Shown here: piece after piece, positions 20,041 through 29,900 of the stretch | Numbering within the stretch: position 1 is the stretch's first letter | Layout: the number at the start of each line of letters is the position of its first letter | Assembly (NCBI RefSeq): GCF_020966775.1 | Contig: NZ_JAJKFV010000030.1 | Span: 124,001 to 188,000, forward strand | Source of the DNA: Rhodopirellula halodulae | GTDB taxonomy: Bacteria; Planctomycetota; Planctomycetia; Pirellulales; Pirellulaceae | DNA: 64,000 nt | Direction of reading: 5' to 3' | Notes under the pieces: generated by a model | Seen by the model: the letters and a program-made list of their open reading frames with translations, nothing else | What the model was told of the DNA's origin: nothing | The model's database searches: none | Position numbers and translations under genes: made by a program

Positions 20041-20335
20041 CCAGCAATCGTCACGAGGCGGTTGCCACGGGACTCCGGGATCGATTGTTCCGCTGGAATG
20101 CCGCGGGTGCTAATCGCACCTGTCACGTCGTGAGCTGTTTGGCTTACCATGAGGAATGCCACGCGAATGACGACCGCAATGAACTTTGACTTTTGCAATC
20201 CTGGTTTTTTTGACGCCAATGGTGAACGCGTTTTGTTGATTGCGACTGTCTTGCGAAACGGACAGCGTGTGGATTTTCGTTTTCTTTGAGAGCAATCTGC
20301 TCTTCCGCTTTCGAACAAATCCTCAACGACCGCTT

Positions 20336-23215
20336 ATGACAGGTTGTTCTCCGAAGCTCCGACTCGGATCTCTTCTAACGTTTGCGATCGTCCCCGTCTT
20401 GGTTGGGTGTCCGAAACCGGAACCCGTTCCACAGTCGAAGGCGCCGAAGCAATTATCGGATAATATTCCGAAAGCTCCTGTCGACGTGCCACTTCAATTC
20501 GATCGTTTGCTGCGAGCGGGTGATCTCGAAGCAGCAGAGAATGTATTGCGGAATGCACTACGTGAAAATGCGAGCGACGTTGTCTCACGACGCCTTCTTT
20601 CGCAGTTGTTGAGCGCTCAGGGGCGTCGTATGGAAGCATGTCACCACGTGCGCCAGCTCATCCGGTACACAACGCTGCAACCACACGAATTGCTCAGTCT
20701 GGTCGACACCTGCGGTCCGTTCATGCTGGTGAACTACGGCGATCTGCCGAGCATTCAACCGGAAACGCTGTTCGGTTTGGGCGATGCCAGGTTGGAGTAT
20801 TTTTCTTCACGAGCCAATGTGGACCAAGTCCTCGAGCTGCTGACTCAAGTTCGACGTAAGCATCCCAGCCATCCTGCGGTCATCGCATTTTCAGGGCGAG
20901 TATTGGCTGAACACGCGCGCTGGGATGAGTTGGAGGATTGGATTGGCGAAGTGGCCAGTGCTTTTGAAAGCACACCGGAATTCGCTTTGAGCAATCGTCG
21001 TGCGACCGAGCGCACCTTTGGCTTGCGTGAACAACCCGAAGCCTGGTTGGCCGTGGCGATTTGGTTATCAAAGAACCACTCCGTTGACGATGCGGTTCGC
21101 TGCTTGGTCGAATGCCTGCGGCTGGATCCAAGTAATCGCGCTGCTTTGAGATCGCTGGTGTCGATTGTCGAACGTGAATTTACAGAGGAATCTGATTGGC
21201 ATCGCCGGCTACCGAAGCTACGAGATTGGCTCGAAGGACTGGATCGAGTTTTCCGGATTGCGAGGGATGCCAGCGCGGAAGAAGCAAGTTGGATTGCGTC
21301 TCGAATGAGTGATTGGTTTCGGCCTTGGGAATCGGAAGCTTGGTCGTACCGAGCGGCAGAGCTAGCCGGGCAAAGCAATCGAGCACTGCGGTTGCTGGAG
21401 GAACGACGAAAGGCATTGATGAATTGGGAAGCAAATGCCAAGGCCGAGCTGGCCAGCAACACTCGGATGAGCCGAACTCTTGGATTTGTCCCCGAGCCTT
21501 TGACTTCCATCAGACTGCCTCGGCGGCTTCTCAAATCTGACATGCGTGAAAGCGAGACGAAACAGCGAATCGCATTTGAGAATGTTGCGGAGCAATGGGG
21601 GATTCGGTCCAGCGAGGCGACGAAGTTTCCAGCTAGCGGTCAGAATTTCTATCTGCACCAAACCAATGGTGTCGGATTAGGAGCATTTGATTTTGATTTA
21701 GATGGGCTATGTGACGTCTATTGTTGTCGCGCTGATGGAACGCCGAACTCGATGGACTCTCAGCCAAATCAGCTGTTCCGACAAGTCGCCACCGGCAAGT
21801 TCCAAGAAATTACGAAGCTCAGCCGAGCGATCGACACTGGATTCTCACAGGGAGTCTGTGTCAGTGACGCGAATCAAGACGGTTTTCCAGACGTGTTTGT
21901 CGCAAACATTGGTGTGAACAATTGGTTCATCAACCAAGGCGACGGAACTTTCGAACTTGCATCCAACAGGATCGCCGAAAACGACGAACAATGGACGTCC
22001 AGTCTTGCGATGGCAGATCTGAATGGCGACTCACTGCCTGACCTAGTCGAGATCAATTACATCCAAGAGAGGCGAGCCTTTGATGTGCTTTGCGAGCCGC
22101 CGTTTGTCGGCTGCCAGCCGCAAGACTTTCGTGCGGCAGCGGACCGCGTTCTCTTGATGAGCCCTGACGGGAAGTTGGCTCCGTGGAAAGACGTTTGCGA
22201 AGCAATGAAGGAGTCTCCCAAGCACGGATTTGGGATCGTCATCGGCAACTTCGACGGGGAAAATGGAAATGACTTTTTCGTTTCAAACGACGGTGATCTC
22301 AATCACTACTGGGTATCCAAGGAAGCTAATTCAGAAGTGGGAAACACGTTTGATTTGCCAGAGTCAATGGGAGTTTTCAAGCTGATCGAAAATGCGGGAT
22401 TGGCCGGTCTCGCCGTGGGCCGTAGCGGGCACGGAGAGGCCTGCATGGGAATTGCCGCGAGCGACTTCAACCGTGATGGAAAACTAGATTTTCACGTCAC
22501 GAACTTTTTTGAAGAGTCCGTCAATTTGTTTCTACAAACTACAAGCGGCTATTTCTCCGATGAAGCCATTGCTTTCCGATTGAATGATCCTTCTCGAAAC
22601 GTGACAGGCTTTGGAACGCAAGCCGCTGACTTCGATAACGACGGTTGGCAGGACATCGTCGTGCTGAACGGTCATCTGTACAATCATCTACAGAACGGAA
22701 TCCCGTTCAAAATGTTACCGCAGCTTTTTCGTGGCAGCGTAAACGGATTTCAGACGGAACCGTCATCCAATCGGTCGGTCTATTTCAACGAACCGCAACT
22801 GGGGCGAACGTTGGCAAGTGCCGACTTGGATCGTGACGGCAGAATGGACCTGCTCGCCAATCATCTCGATCAGCCGGTGGCAGTGCTTCAAAACGTCAGC
22901 GATGCTGCGGCTGCCGTGCAGTTCGAGTTGTTGGGAACATCTTCCGAACGAAACGCCGCCGGTGCCACGTTGCAGTGCCGAATCGAAACAGAGGAATCGG
23001 CGACGCTTCAGACAGCGTTCCAAGTTGCAGGAGGCGGCTACATGTGTAGCAACGAGTCCATTATCCACTTCGGCATCGCCGATCCAAACTCGAAAGTCGG
23101 CGTGCGTGTTCAGTGGCCAAGCGGTAGGGAGGAAGAGTTCGAAGGTCTCTCGGCCTCCGCTCGTCATGCAATTGTCGAGGGCATCGGCGTCGTACGTTCC
23201 ACGCCGCTCCGCTAA
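20336..23215 (+). CDS. TPR/FG-GAP/ASPIC (CRTAC1-like) lipoprotein
   Basis: A 959-residue exported protein. The ATG at 20336 is chosen because it gives a lipoprotein signal (LTFAIVPVLVGC, cysteine acylated); an upstream in-frame ATG at 20240 lacks this. TPR-like helices fill about 45-390. A propeller of FG-GAP/VCBS repeats follows with calcium-type loops: DFDLDGLCD, DANQDGFPD, DLNGDSLPD, DFNRDGKLD, DFDNDGWQD and DLDRDGRMD. The C-terminal UnbV/ASPIC domain contains RNAAGATLQC and VQWPSGREEEFEGL. CRTAC1-like proteins are common in planctomycetes and have no firm function; surface binding or adhesion is likely. The next gene is a DUF1559 pseudopilin, and a paralogue with the same domains at 42449 also adjoins DUF1559 genes. 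Confidence 0.86.
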   Translation: MTGCSPKLRLGSLLTFAIVPVLVGCPKPEPVPQSKAPKQLSDNIPKAPVDVPLQFDRLLRAGDLEAAENVLRNALRENASDVVSRRLLSQLLSAQGRRMEACHHVRQLIRYTTLQPHELLSLVDTCGPFMLVNYGDLPSIQPETLFGLGDARLEYFSSRANVDQVLELLTQVRRKHPSHPAVIAFSGRVLAEHARWDELEDWIGEVASAFESTPEFALSNRRATERTFGLREQPEAWLAVAIWLSKNHSVDDAVRCLVECLRLDPSNRAALRSLVSIVEREFTEESDWHRRLPKLRDWLEGLDRVFRIARDASAEEASWIASRMSDWFRPWESEAWSYRAAELAGQSNRALRLLEERRKALMNWEANAKAELASNTRMSRTLGFVPEPLTSIRLPRRLLKSDMRESETKQRIAFENVAEQWGIRSSEATKFPASGQNFYLHQTNGVGLGAFDFDLDGLCDVYCCRADGTPNSMDSQPNQLFRQVATGKFQEITKLSRAIDTGFSQGVCVSDANQDGFPDVFVANIGVNNWFINQGDGTFELASNRIAENDEQWTSSLAMADLNGDSLPDLVEINYIQERRAFDVLCEPPFVGCQPQDFRAAADRVLLMSPDGKLAPWKDVCEAMKESPKHGFGIVIGNFDGENGNDFFVSNDGDLNHYWVSKEANSEVGNTFDLPESMGVFKLIENAGLAGLAVGRSGHGEACMGIAASDFNRDGKLDFHVTNFFEESVNLFLQTTSGYFSDEAIAFRLNDPSRNVTGFGTQAADFDNDGWQDIVVLNGHLYNHLQNGIPFKMLPQLFRGSVNGFQTEPSSNRSVYFNEPQLGRTLASADLDRDGRMDLLANHLDQPVAVLQNVSDAAAAVQFELLGTSSERNAAGATLQCRIETEESATLQTAFQVAGGGYMCSNESIIHFGIADPNSKVGVRVQWPSGREEEFEGLSASARHAIVEGIGVVRSTPLR

Positions 23216-23687
23216 AACCAAATACGAGCACATTTCAGTAACTGAAGGCGAGAATCGCTTGCGAAAGAAAAGACTTTAAGACACGCCGAAACCACTGGTC
23301 TTTCTTTGCTCTGAATTGGATCCTTCTGATCCACTCCGCGTTTCGGCTTAGCGGCGGAAGTAACGCGAAGCGTCATAGCAACATTTCTTCCCGAGTAGAC
23401 CGGTCAAAGGTTTGAGGGACAGTGCTTTTGCGGTCGCGTTCGTAGGATTCGCGTCACATCCGTACAGGTAATTGCGATGGATTCTCTGTCTCCGTAGATA
23501 AATCTTCAGGAAGGAGAGATCGTGCCCCTCTAAAGCTTGACACAGGCTCCTGGAACCACGAAAGTTGCGCCGATCAGATGTGCTCAAAAAACACGTTGGT
23601 AATTGATTTTTTTTCACTGACGGGCGTTTTACGAGCGTTTCTGGTGCTGCGTTTCCTTATTTTTCTTGGTTCAGAGGAGTCCTCAAG
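23216..23687. other. Long leader upstream of the first DUF1559 gene
   Basis: A 472-base gap. GCCGAAAC at 23285-23292 pairs with GTTTCGGC at 23340-23347, and the enclosed stretch contains a second small hairpin (GGATC-CTTCT-GATCC). This could end the CRTAC1 transcript or form part of a leader. A TTGACA at 23537-23542 is a possible -35 box without a good -10. A strong Shine-Dalgarno (AGAGGAG) precedes the pseudopilin ATG. I see no RNA gene. Confidence 0.4.
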
Positions 23688-24929
23688 ATGAGCAGAAATC
23701 GACGCCTAAGAACGCCAAACGCGTTCACCCTCGTGGAGCTACTGGTCGTTATCGCGATCATTGGCGTCCTGGTCGGATTGCTATTGCCCGCCGTGCAAGC
23801 CGCGCGTGAGGCAGCCCGGCGAATGAGTTGCGGCAACAACATGAAGCAACTCGGACTGGCAATTCACAACTACCACAGTGCGTTCAACGGCTTGCCCGTC
23901 AATGGCGGTGGCACGGACAACACCGCCGGCAGCCAAACCACCCAAAACGGCAACAACGGCAATGGCCGGCGGATCAGTTGGTTGATCCCCATTTTGCCAT
24001 ACGTGGAGCAACAGGCACTTTGGGAGCAGATCAGCAATCCAATGGATTCTGACGGCGATGGCACCATCAATTATCCAGCTATGGGGCCCCGAGCATGGGA
24101 TCAAAACTACACCCCATGGATGACGGACATCGGAACTTTTCGCTGCCCGAGTGACCCGGGTGTTGGTGCTCCGGCAATGGGGCGTGCGAACTACGCTTGC
24201 AGCTACGGCGATGGAATTCACTATGCGGATGCTGGACCGCTGAACGCTTCCAATGGCTTCTATTACGAGGACACGGGCCGAGCGAACCAAGTCAATCAAT
24301 CGCTTCGCGGATTCTTTATCTTCCGTCAGACGGTCCAAGGGATTCGTGGTCTTGGTCAAGGTCGAAGCCGACCGAACATGCGTTTCCGGGACGTGACCGA
24401 TGGCCTGAGCAACACGATTATGCTTGGAGAAATGGCCACGCATGTGAATCCACGTGCTGTCAAAACGGATGCTGGCATCGGACCTGGATTCCGTCCCTTG
24501 GGAGAAGACCCCGGTTGGGCCGAAACAACCAATGCCAAAGATCCCGAACGTCCTCAGTTCTGGGCTGATGGAACGGACTCAATCGTTCGCAACATTAGTG
24601 GTGGTTACGGCCGTGGTTTTCGCTGGGCAGATGCCGCGATGGTCTACTCTGCATTCGGCACCATCCTTCCTCCTAACCGTGAAATGGTGATGCCTAATCG
24701 CTCTGACTCCGCGTGGTGCGTTGCACCACCAAGCAGTCAACACCAGGGAGGCGTTCACGTTGTCATGGGTGACGGAGCGGTGAAGTTCATCACGGACAGC
24801 ATCGATGCGGGCGACAGCCATGTTGAGGTGATTTGGAGCGCGAACCGCCCTGGAGAAGAATCGCCCTTCGGAGTTTGGGGAGCCATGGGGACACGCAACG
24901 GCAAAGAAACCTTCGAGTTCGACTTCTAG
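23688..24929 (+). CDS. DUF1559 prepilin-like protein with H-X9-DG motif
   Basis: A 413-residue type II pseudopilin-like protein. A short basic leader (MSRNRRLRTPNA) precedes the class III cleavage site and helix [36 protein letters not shown] in outline. The -1 residue is alanine rather than the usual glycine. The globular DUF1559 domain follows, with [24 protein letters not shown] and LSNTIMLGEM. It ends with the H-X9-DG signature (HQGGVHVVMGDG). Planctomycetes encode dozens of these; they are thought to form surface or periplasmic fibres after prepilin peptidase processing, but the function is unproven. A strong AGAGGAG site precedes the ATG. It sits between a CRTAC1-like lipoprotein and a tiny lipoprotein. 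Confidence 0.92.
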   Translation: MSRNRRLRTPNAFTLVELLVVIAIIGVLVGLLLPAVQAAREAARRMSCGNNMKQLGLAIHNYHSAFNGLPVNGGGTDNTAGSQTTQNGNNGNGRRISWLIPILPYVEQQALWEQISNPMDSDGDGTINYPAMGPRAWDQNYTPWMTDIGTFRCPSDPGVGAPAMGRANYACSYGDGIHYADAGPLNASNGFYYEDTGRANQVNQSLRGFFIFRQTVQGIRGLGQGRSRPNMRFRDVTDGLSNTIMLGEMATHVNPRAVKTDAGIGPGFRPLGEDPGWAETTNAKDPERPQFWADGTDSIVRNISGGYGRGFRWADAAMVYSAFGTILPPNREMVMPNRSDSAWCVAPPSSQHQGGVHVVMGDGAVKFITDSIDAGDSHVEVIWSANRPGEESPFGVWGAMGTRNGKETFEFDF

Positions 24930-24943
24930 ATTTGATTTCCAAG

Positions 24944-24964
24944 GCGAGTTTGAGATGCCCTCGC
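24944..24964 (+). promoter_or_regulatory. Small intergenic hairpin between pseudopilin and lipoprotein
   Basis: GCGAG (24944-24948) pairs with CTCGC (24960-24964) around an 11-base loop, 14 bases after the pseudopilin stop and 54 before the lipoprotein start. The stem is short, but stronger hairpins occupy the same position at 39774-39798 and 42170-42197, which makes a role as a processing or partial termination site more plausible. Confidence 0.3.
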
Positions 24965-25018
24965 GTCGCCAACTGAAAACCTATTTCTTTCTCTTTACTA
25001 TTACACGAATGTCAACGT

Positions 25019-25219
25019 ATGACTCAAAGATTTGATTGGAAGCAACTCGCTTGCGTGTTCACGCTGCTCACTTGTCTTTTGACGCCGATGGTCGGTTGCG
25101 GCCCTGGCGGCAACACCGTCGTCGAACCGGAAGGCGGCCCGATGACACCAGAAGAGATGCAGGCTTACGAAGAACAAGCTCAGCAGCAGACAGAAAACTA
25201 CGAAGACAACTACCGTTGA
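25019..25219 (+). CDS. Tiny lipoprotein paired with the DUF1559 pseudopilin
   Basis: A 66-residue protein. The lipoprotein signal (ACVFTLLTCLLTPMVGC) makes a cysteine at position 27 the probable acylated N-terminus. The mature peptide of about 40 residues is glycine-rich at first, then acidic and glutamine-rich (TPEEMQAYEEQAQQQTENYEDNYR reads as a short helix). It lies 89 bases after the DUF1559 gene and before a strong terminator. Similar tiny lipoproteins follow the two other DUF1559 genes in this window, each as the next gene on the same strand, so it is probably an accessory or anchor of the pseudopilin. No family name is recognised. Confidence 0.8.
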   Translation: MTQRFDWKQLACVFTLLTCLLTPMVGCGPGGNTVVEPEGGPMTPEEMQAYEEQAQQQTENYEDNYR

Positions 25220-25260
25220 TTGATCGACTCAAGTTGCCAACGTAGTCTGAGTAAAAATCA

Positions 25261-25295
25261 AGCCGCCTCCTATTGATGGAGGCGGCTTTCGTTTT
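25261..25295. terminator. Bidirectional Rho-independent terminator
   Basis: The perfect 10-bp arms AGCCGCCTCC (25261-25270) and GGAGGCGGCT (25278-25287) enclose a 7-base loop. On the plus strand TTCGTTTT follows; on the minus strand TGATTTTTAC follows. It therefore serves both the tiny lipoprotein (+) and the convergent sulfatase gene (-). Confidence 0.85.
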
Positions 25296-25378
25296 GAATG
25301 GGGCGAGTTCTTGGCAGGGTAGGTTCCTGGCCACGTCGCGGGCGTGACATGCGACTCCGCTTGGTTGCGTTGGCGAGA

Positions 25379-26827
25379 CTAACGTTTTCGTTTCTTCAGT
25401 TGAAACGTTGCTCCGTTGTCGGAGGGCATGGATTGGTGCCAAGCGACGACTGCCTGGGTCATCCGCTGCGTTACCGTGGGGTGTTGCGAGGCGATGTTTT
25501 GGCTTTCGCCGGGATCATTTGCGAGGTCATACAGCTCGGCGTTTGTCCCATCGTATTCACAAAGCAATTTCCAGTTACCTTGTCGCATCGCGAGATCCGG
25601 GAGGTCATCGATCCCGTAAAACGAGTCTCGGTCTGGGGGACGGCGAAAGAAGATGGGAGCCTGACGCGAGCCGCCTTTGCCGAGCAATGTCGGCGCCAGC
25701 GATTCGCCATCAAAGGTCACGCCACTCGGATATTCCGCGCCGACAAGATCCAATAGGCTGGGCACCAAGTCGATTGCCGAGAGCACAGATTCCTGGTCGA
25801 CCTGCCCCTTGCCTTGCACCAGTCCCGGACCCCATGCGATCAGGCTGGAACGCACCCCGCCTTCGTAAAGATGGGTCTTGTAGCCACGGAAAGGACCGGC
25901 TGAGCCCGCTCCCTTTTCCGGACCGTTGTCCGAGCAGATCAAAACCAGCGTGTTGTTGCGAAGTGCTTCGTCGTTTCGAATCCGATCGAAAAGTTCTCCA
26001 AACTGTTGGTCCATGTTTTCGAGGACGGACAGATAAAGCCCACGTTTTCCATCGGCCCAATCGTCCACCGGTGGCCAAAACGGAGCGTGAACATCATCCG
26101 GCCAGAGATTGATGTAAAACGGTTTCTCTGATTGCTGTGCCTTGTCAATGAATGGGATCGCGGCATCGACAAAACCACCCGTGATTTCCGAACGAAGCAT
26201 CCATCGATAGCCGTCGCCCAATCGCTCAGCGTCCTCCCAAATGCGACCATTCTTGACGTCGCCCGGTTTGCGAGTCAAAGGCAATAGCTTAGGCCCCATG
26301 CCTTCGAAATTGGTCAGCGATTCATCAAATCCGTATTCCGTGATGTAGGGCGCTTCATCGACGTCCCTCTGGCCACCCATGTGCCATTTTCCAAAGTGGC
26401 CCGTGGCGTAACCGGCCGATTGCAAAGTCCTTGCGAGCGTCGGAGCTTTGGGATCCAACCACTGGGCGATGCCGCGTCGCTCGTTCAATTCACGACTCGC
26501 CAGGTAAGATCCAATCCGCCAGCGTTGCGGGTATTGGCCGGTCGTGATGGCTGTTCGGGAAGGCGAACAGATCGGCGAATTAACGTAGAACTGCTCGAAG
26601 CGAACACCTTCGGAGGCCATGCGATCAATGTTGGGCGTTTGCGCATCGTCGTTGCCAAAGCACGAAAAGTCTCCCCAACCCATGTCGTCGATGAACACCA
26701 AAACAATGTTGGGGCGTGTGGCGGTGGAGACATCGTCATCAGCAGACAAAGTGAGCGAGCCGAAGCAAACGGCAAGCAGGCATGGGAACAGCCATTTCAA
26801 ATTCCAGCAGGGATAAAATGTTCTCAT
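25379..26827 (-). CDS. Secreted formylglycine-dependent sulfatase
   Basis: A 482-residue type I sulfatase. The ATG at 26827 gives a signal peptide (LKWLFPCLLAVCFGSLTLSA); an open frame extends to 26992 but would bury it. The metal-binding start is IVLVFIDDMGWGD (D47, D48). The active-site cysteine C87 lies in CSPSRTAITTG, the C-X-P-X-R signature that needs conversion to formylglycine. GHFGKWHMGG and a later LVLICSDNGPEKGAG are further family motifs. It cleaves sulfate esters of a carbohydrate outside the cytoplasm; the position on the sugar cannot be read. It is 73 bases downstream of a GH2-GH43-like gene on the same strand, which suggests joint attack on a sulfated polysaccharide. The anaerobic or oxygen-dependent formylglycine enzyme is not in the window. 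Confidence 0.92.
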   Translation of the reverse strand: MRTFYPCWNLKWLFPCLLAVCFGSLTLSADDDVSTATRPNIVLVFIDDMGWGDFSCFGNDDAQTPNIDRMASEGVRFEQFYVNSPICSPSRTAITTGQYPQRWRIGSYLASRELNERRGIAQWLDPKAPTLARTLQSAGYATGHFGKWHMGGQRDVDEAPYITEYGFDESLTNFEGMGPKLLPLTRKPGDVKNGRIWEDAERLGDGYRWMLRSEITGGFVDAAIPFIDKAQQSEKPFYINLWPDDVHAPFWPPVDDWADGKRGLYLSVLENMDQQFGELFDRIRNDEALRNNTLVLICSDNGPEKGAGSAGPFRGYKTHLYEGGVRSSLIAWGPGLVQGKGQVDQESVLSAIDLVPSLLDLVGAEYPSGVTFDGESLAPTLLGKGGSRQAPIFFRRPPDRDSFYGIDDLPDLAMRQGNWKLLCEYDGTNAELYDLANDPGESQNIASQHPTVTQRMTQAVVAWHQSMPSDNGATFQLKKRKR

Positions 26828-26900
26828 GAGGATCGCTTTCGTGGGGGTGATAGATGAGGGGGCGAAGGAGATTGACGGGAGTGCCAGCTGCAACTGCGAT

Positions 26901-29900
26901 TCAGTTCGTGCTTGCAGAATCGAACTGTTGTGCCTCGTCGGGGCCGGGTGTGGCATAGGCGGGGTCTTTCGCGCGAACAATGACCTCCCCATTTTTATCG
27001 ATCCGCACTTCCAAAGGCACGATGGTCACCCCTTGCTCATTGATGGTTTGAGCGTTTTCACCGAGGTCTTTCGTTTCAATACCATCCCGCGAGACAGGCG
27101 GGACATTTGCATTGAAAAATGCGGTGCACCACCATCTACCATCGCGATCTTGGAACGGTGTGCCATGACCTAGAAAACGTCCCGCGAATTTGCGTGGGCC
27201 ATATGGGCCCGTGATGTTGTCCGCCACGCAGTAATACAGATTGTAGGACCCCTTGCGTCCTTGATCCGTTGACCACGCTGTTCCCAAGTGAACATATTTG
27301 TCGCCCACTTTGATCATGGTTGCCCCTTCGTGCCCGATGCGAGCGATGGAGGTTCCATTCGGTCCCGGACGTGTTCCCGCCGGGTCGATTCTCACTGGTT
27401 GAGTTTCGTAACCGCTTAAATCGCTCGCCAGTTTTGCAACCAATGTATTGGACCACAATAGATAGCGAGATCCGTCGTCGTCTGTGAAAATCGATGGGTC
27501 GTGTCGAGGCCCAAGCTTGCCTCGCATTGGGTGTGTCCAAGGGCCTTTCAGATCGCTGCCTTCGCTGAGCGCGAGACTTGAGTGTTGCTTGGGGCAATGC
27601 ACCAAAGCCCAGCGATCACCGAGCCAATGCAGTTCGGGGGCCCAAATCAACGGCTTGCCAATCTTCTTGCCAGACCTCGCTTTCATCGTGTCAGACACTT
27701 GAAAGACCGGGCCAAGTGACTCCCATTCCACCAAGTCTTTGCTTCGCCAAACCCGAACCTCGTTCCCAACAATGCTCTGCTCTCCGAGTCCAATGTTGTA
27801 GGGATTCGTCGTTTCGCGAGGATCGTTTTCGCTCGGTTGAGTCCCGGTGAGGTAGTAGTATTCCTGTTCGGGGCCCAACGTGATGTAGGGGTCGCGAATC
27901 CAACCTGATTTGATGTGCAACGCACGGTCATGTGATTTTAAACCGGTGCGTATTTGGTCCGCACTCATCACCTCCGCGGGTTGCCGGTCTGTCTTCTGCT
28001 CAATGAAAGCCGAGTTGGGAAACTTGTCTGCCGCTTTTTGATCCAGTGGCGTGAACAAAGATTGATGCAACTGCTTCAACTGTTCCGCAGGAATTTTGAT
28101 GACCTTGCGATCGTAGGTCATCAAACCATTGATCTCTCCCTCCACGTCCGAGGTTTGAGTGTAGACGCCGGCAGCAATACCCTGACGACGAAGTTGGTTG
28201 AGTTTCTCAAGCGAAGTCACATAGCGTTGTTTGTACTCCGCTTCGTTCTTCGGCAATCCACCATAGCCCCAGTTGCGGCGATTGGCGTCCCACAAGTGTC
28301 CCTTGACGGGATAACCGTGCCCGCCGAACTCGCCGACGACTTTGATGAAGTCATCAAAACGTCCGTCTTGATTCAGCTCGAAAGGGAACCCCGGATGCGG
28401 ATAGCGATGCTCGTCCACCACATCGCCAACCGGCCAGAAGTTTCCGCCGCTGGCAATGTTGATGATTCGCGTCGGATCTCGCTTAACCGTCCACTTCCCC
28501 ACTTCCATGGTTTGATGCTGTCCCCATCGTTCATTGAATGGCACCCAAGAAACGATGGACGGATGATTCTCCAACGCGTCGATCATCCATTCCAATTCCA
28601 GCATGAATTGCTCATGCTGTTCGGTTGGCCACTGTGCGTCATTGGGATTTGGACGCAGTCGTGTCCATTCTGGCCATCCCTCGGCATTGGTCCCTCCGCT
28701 GACGTGGTCCTGCCAGACCATCATTCCCAAACGGTCGCAGTGGTAGTAGTAACGTCTCGGTTCAACCTTGATATGTTTGCGAATCATGTTGAAGCCGGCT
28801 GACTTCAACCACTCAATGTCGAACAGCATGGCTTCGTCGGAAGGCGGAGTCAGCAAGCCATCGGGCCACCAACCCTGGTCCAACGGTCCCCAATGGAAGA
28901 GAACTTCGCCATTGAGCGTGAATCGCCAGTGCCCATCGGCATCTTTGACTTTTCCGACCGATCGGATGCCCGCGTAAGACGTGACTGAATCTTGTTCGTT
29001 GCCACTCGGTGAAAGCAGAGTCGCTTCGATGTCGTACAAATGGGGTGAATCAGGAGACCACAGCTTCGCATTGGGAACTTGCAATGTCGTGGACCCGGAC
29101 TCGATCGTTCCTTCCGCCACGACCTTTCCGCCATCTTTCACCGTGACCCGAACTGGCGCCTCGGATTCAGTCTGGGGCGAAATCGTGATGGATCCCTGTT
29201 CTGCATCCGTCGTGATCTTCAAGTCCCTGAGATAGCTTTCCGGTACTTCTTCCATCCAAACCGTCTGCCAAATTCCTGACACTTGCGTGTACCAGATGCC
29301 TCGCGCGTTCAATGTTTGCTTGCCGCGAAGTTGCCATTCTTCCGTGGCATCTTCGACTCGCACTACCAGATCATTCTTTCCGCGAATCAGCGCCTTGGTA
29401 GCGTCCAGTGTGAATGGCGTGTTTCCACCGACATGGGTTCCGATACTGGTTCCGTTCACGAAGACTTCGCAGCGGTAGTCGACTGCTTCGAAGTTCAGGA
29501 GCGTCCGTTTGCCATCGGGATTCGACGAATTAAATTCGCGGTGATACCAAAGCGATTCTGATGAGTCGAGCAAACGTTGAACGCCGCCCAGTTTGGATTC
29601 CAAGCTGAATGGAACCAGGATCTTTCCATTCCATTGCTCGGGTGCATCCGTTTGACTTTTGGGGGTGACTGCATAATTCCAATGCCCATTGAGATTCGTC
29701 CAGTTGTCTCGTTGAAATTGGGGACGCGGGTACTCAGTCCATGCGTTGTCGGCTGTCACCTCTGCTCCCCACCGTGTGATCAACTCCGACTGAAACGGTA
29801 CGGTCTCACGCTTGGGCCGCGGCAGTGTGGGCACGTTGTCAGCATCAATCACATGAGCATCGATAAATTGTCCGCCCGCGGTTTGCTTGCAGTGCACCGC

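Noticed and set aside
23348-23617. Minus-strand frame of 89 codons in the DUF1559 leader
   Set aside because: No signal, domain or ribosome-binding site, and it covers likely leader structures.
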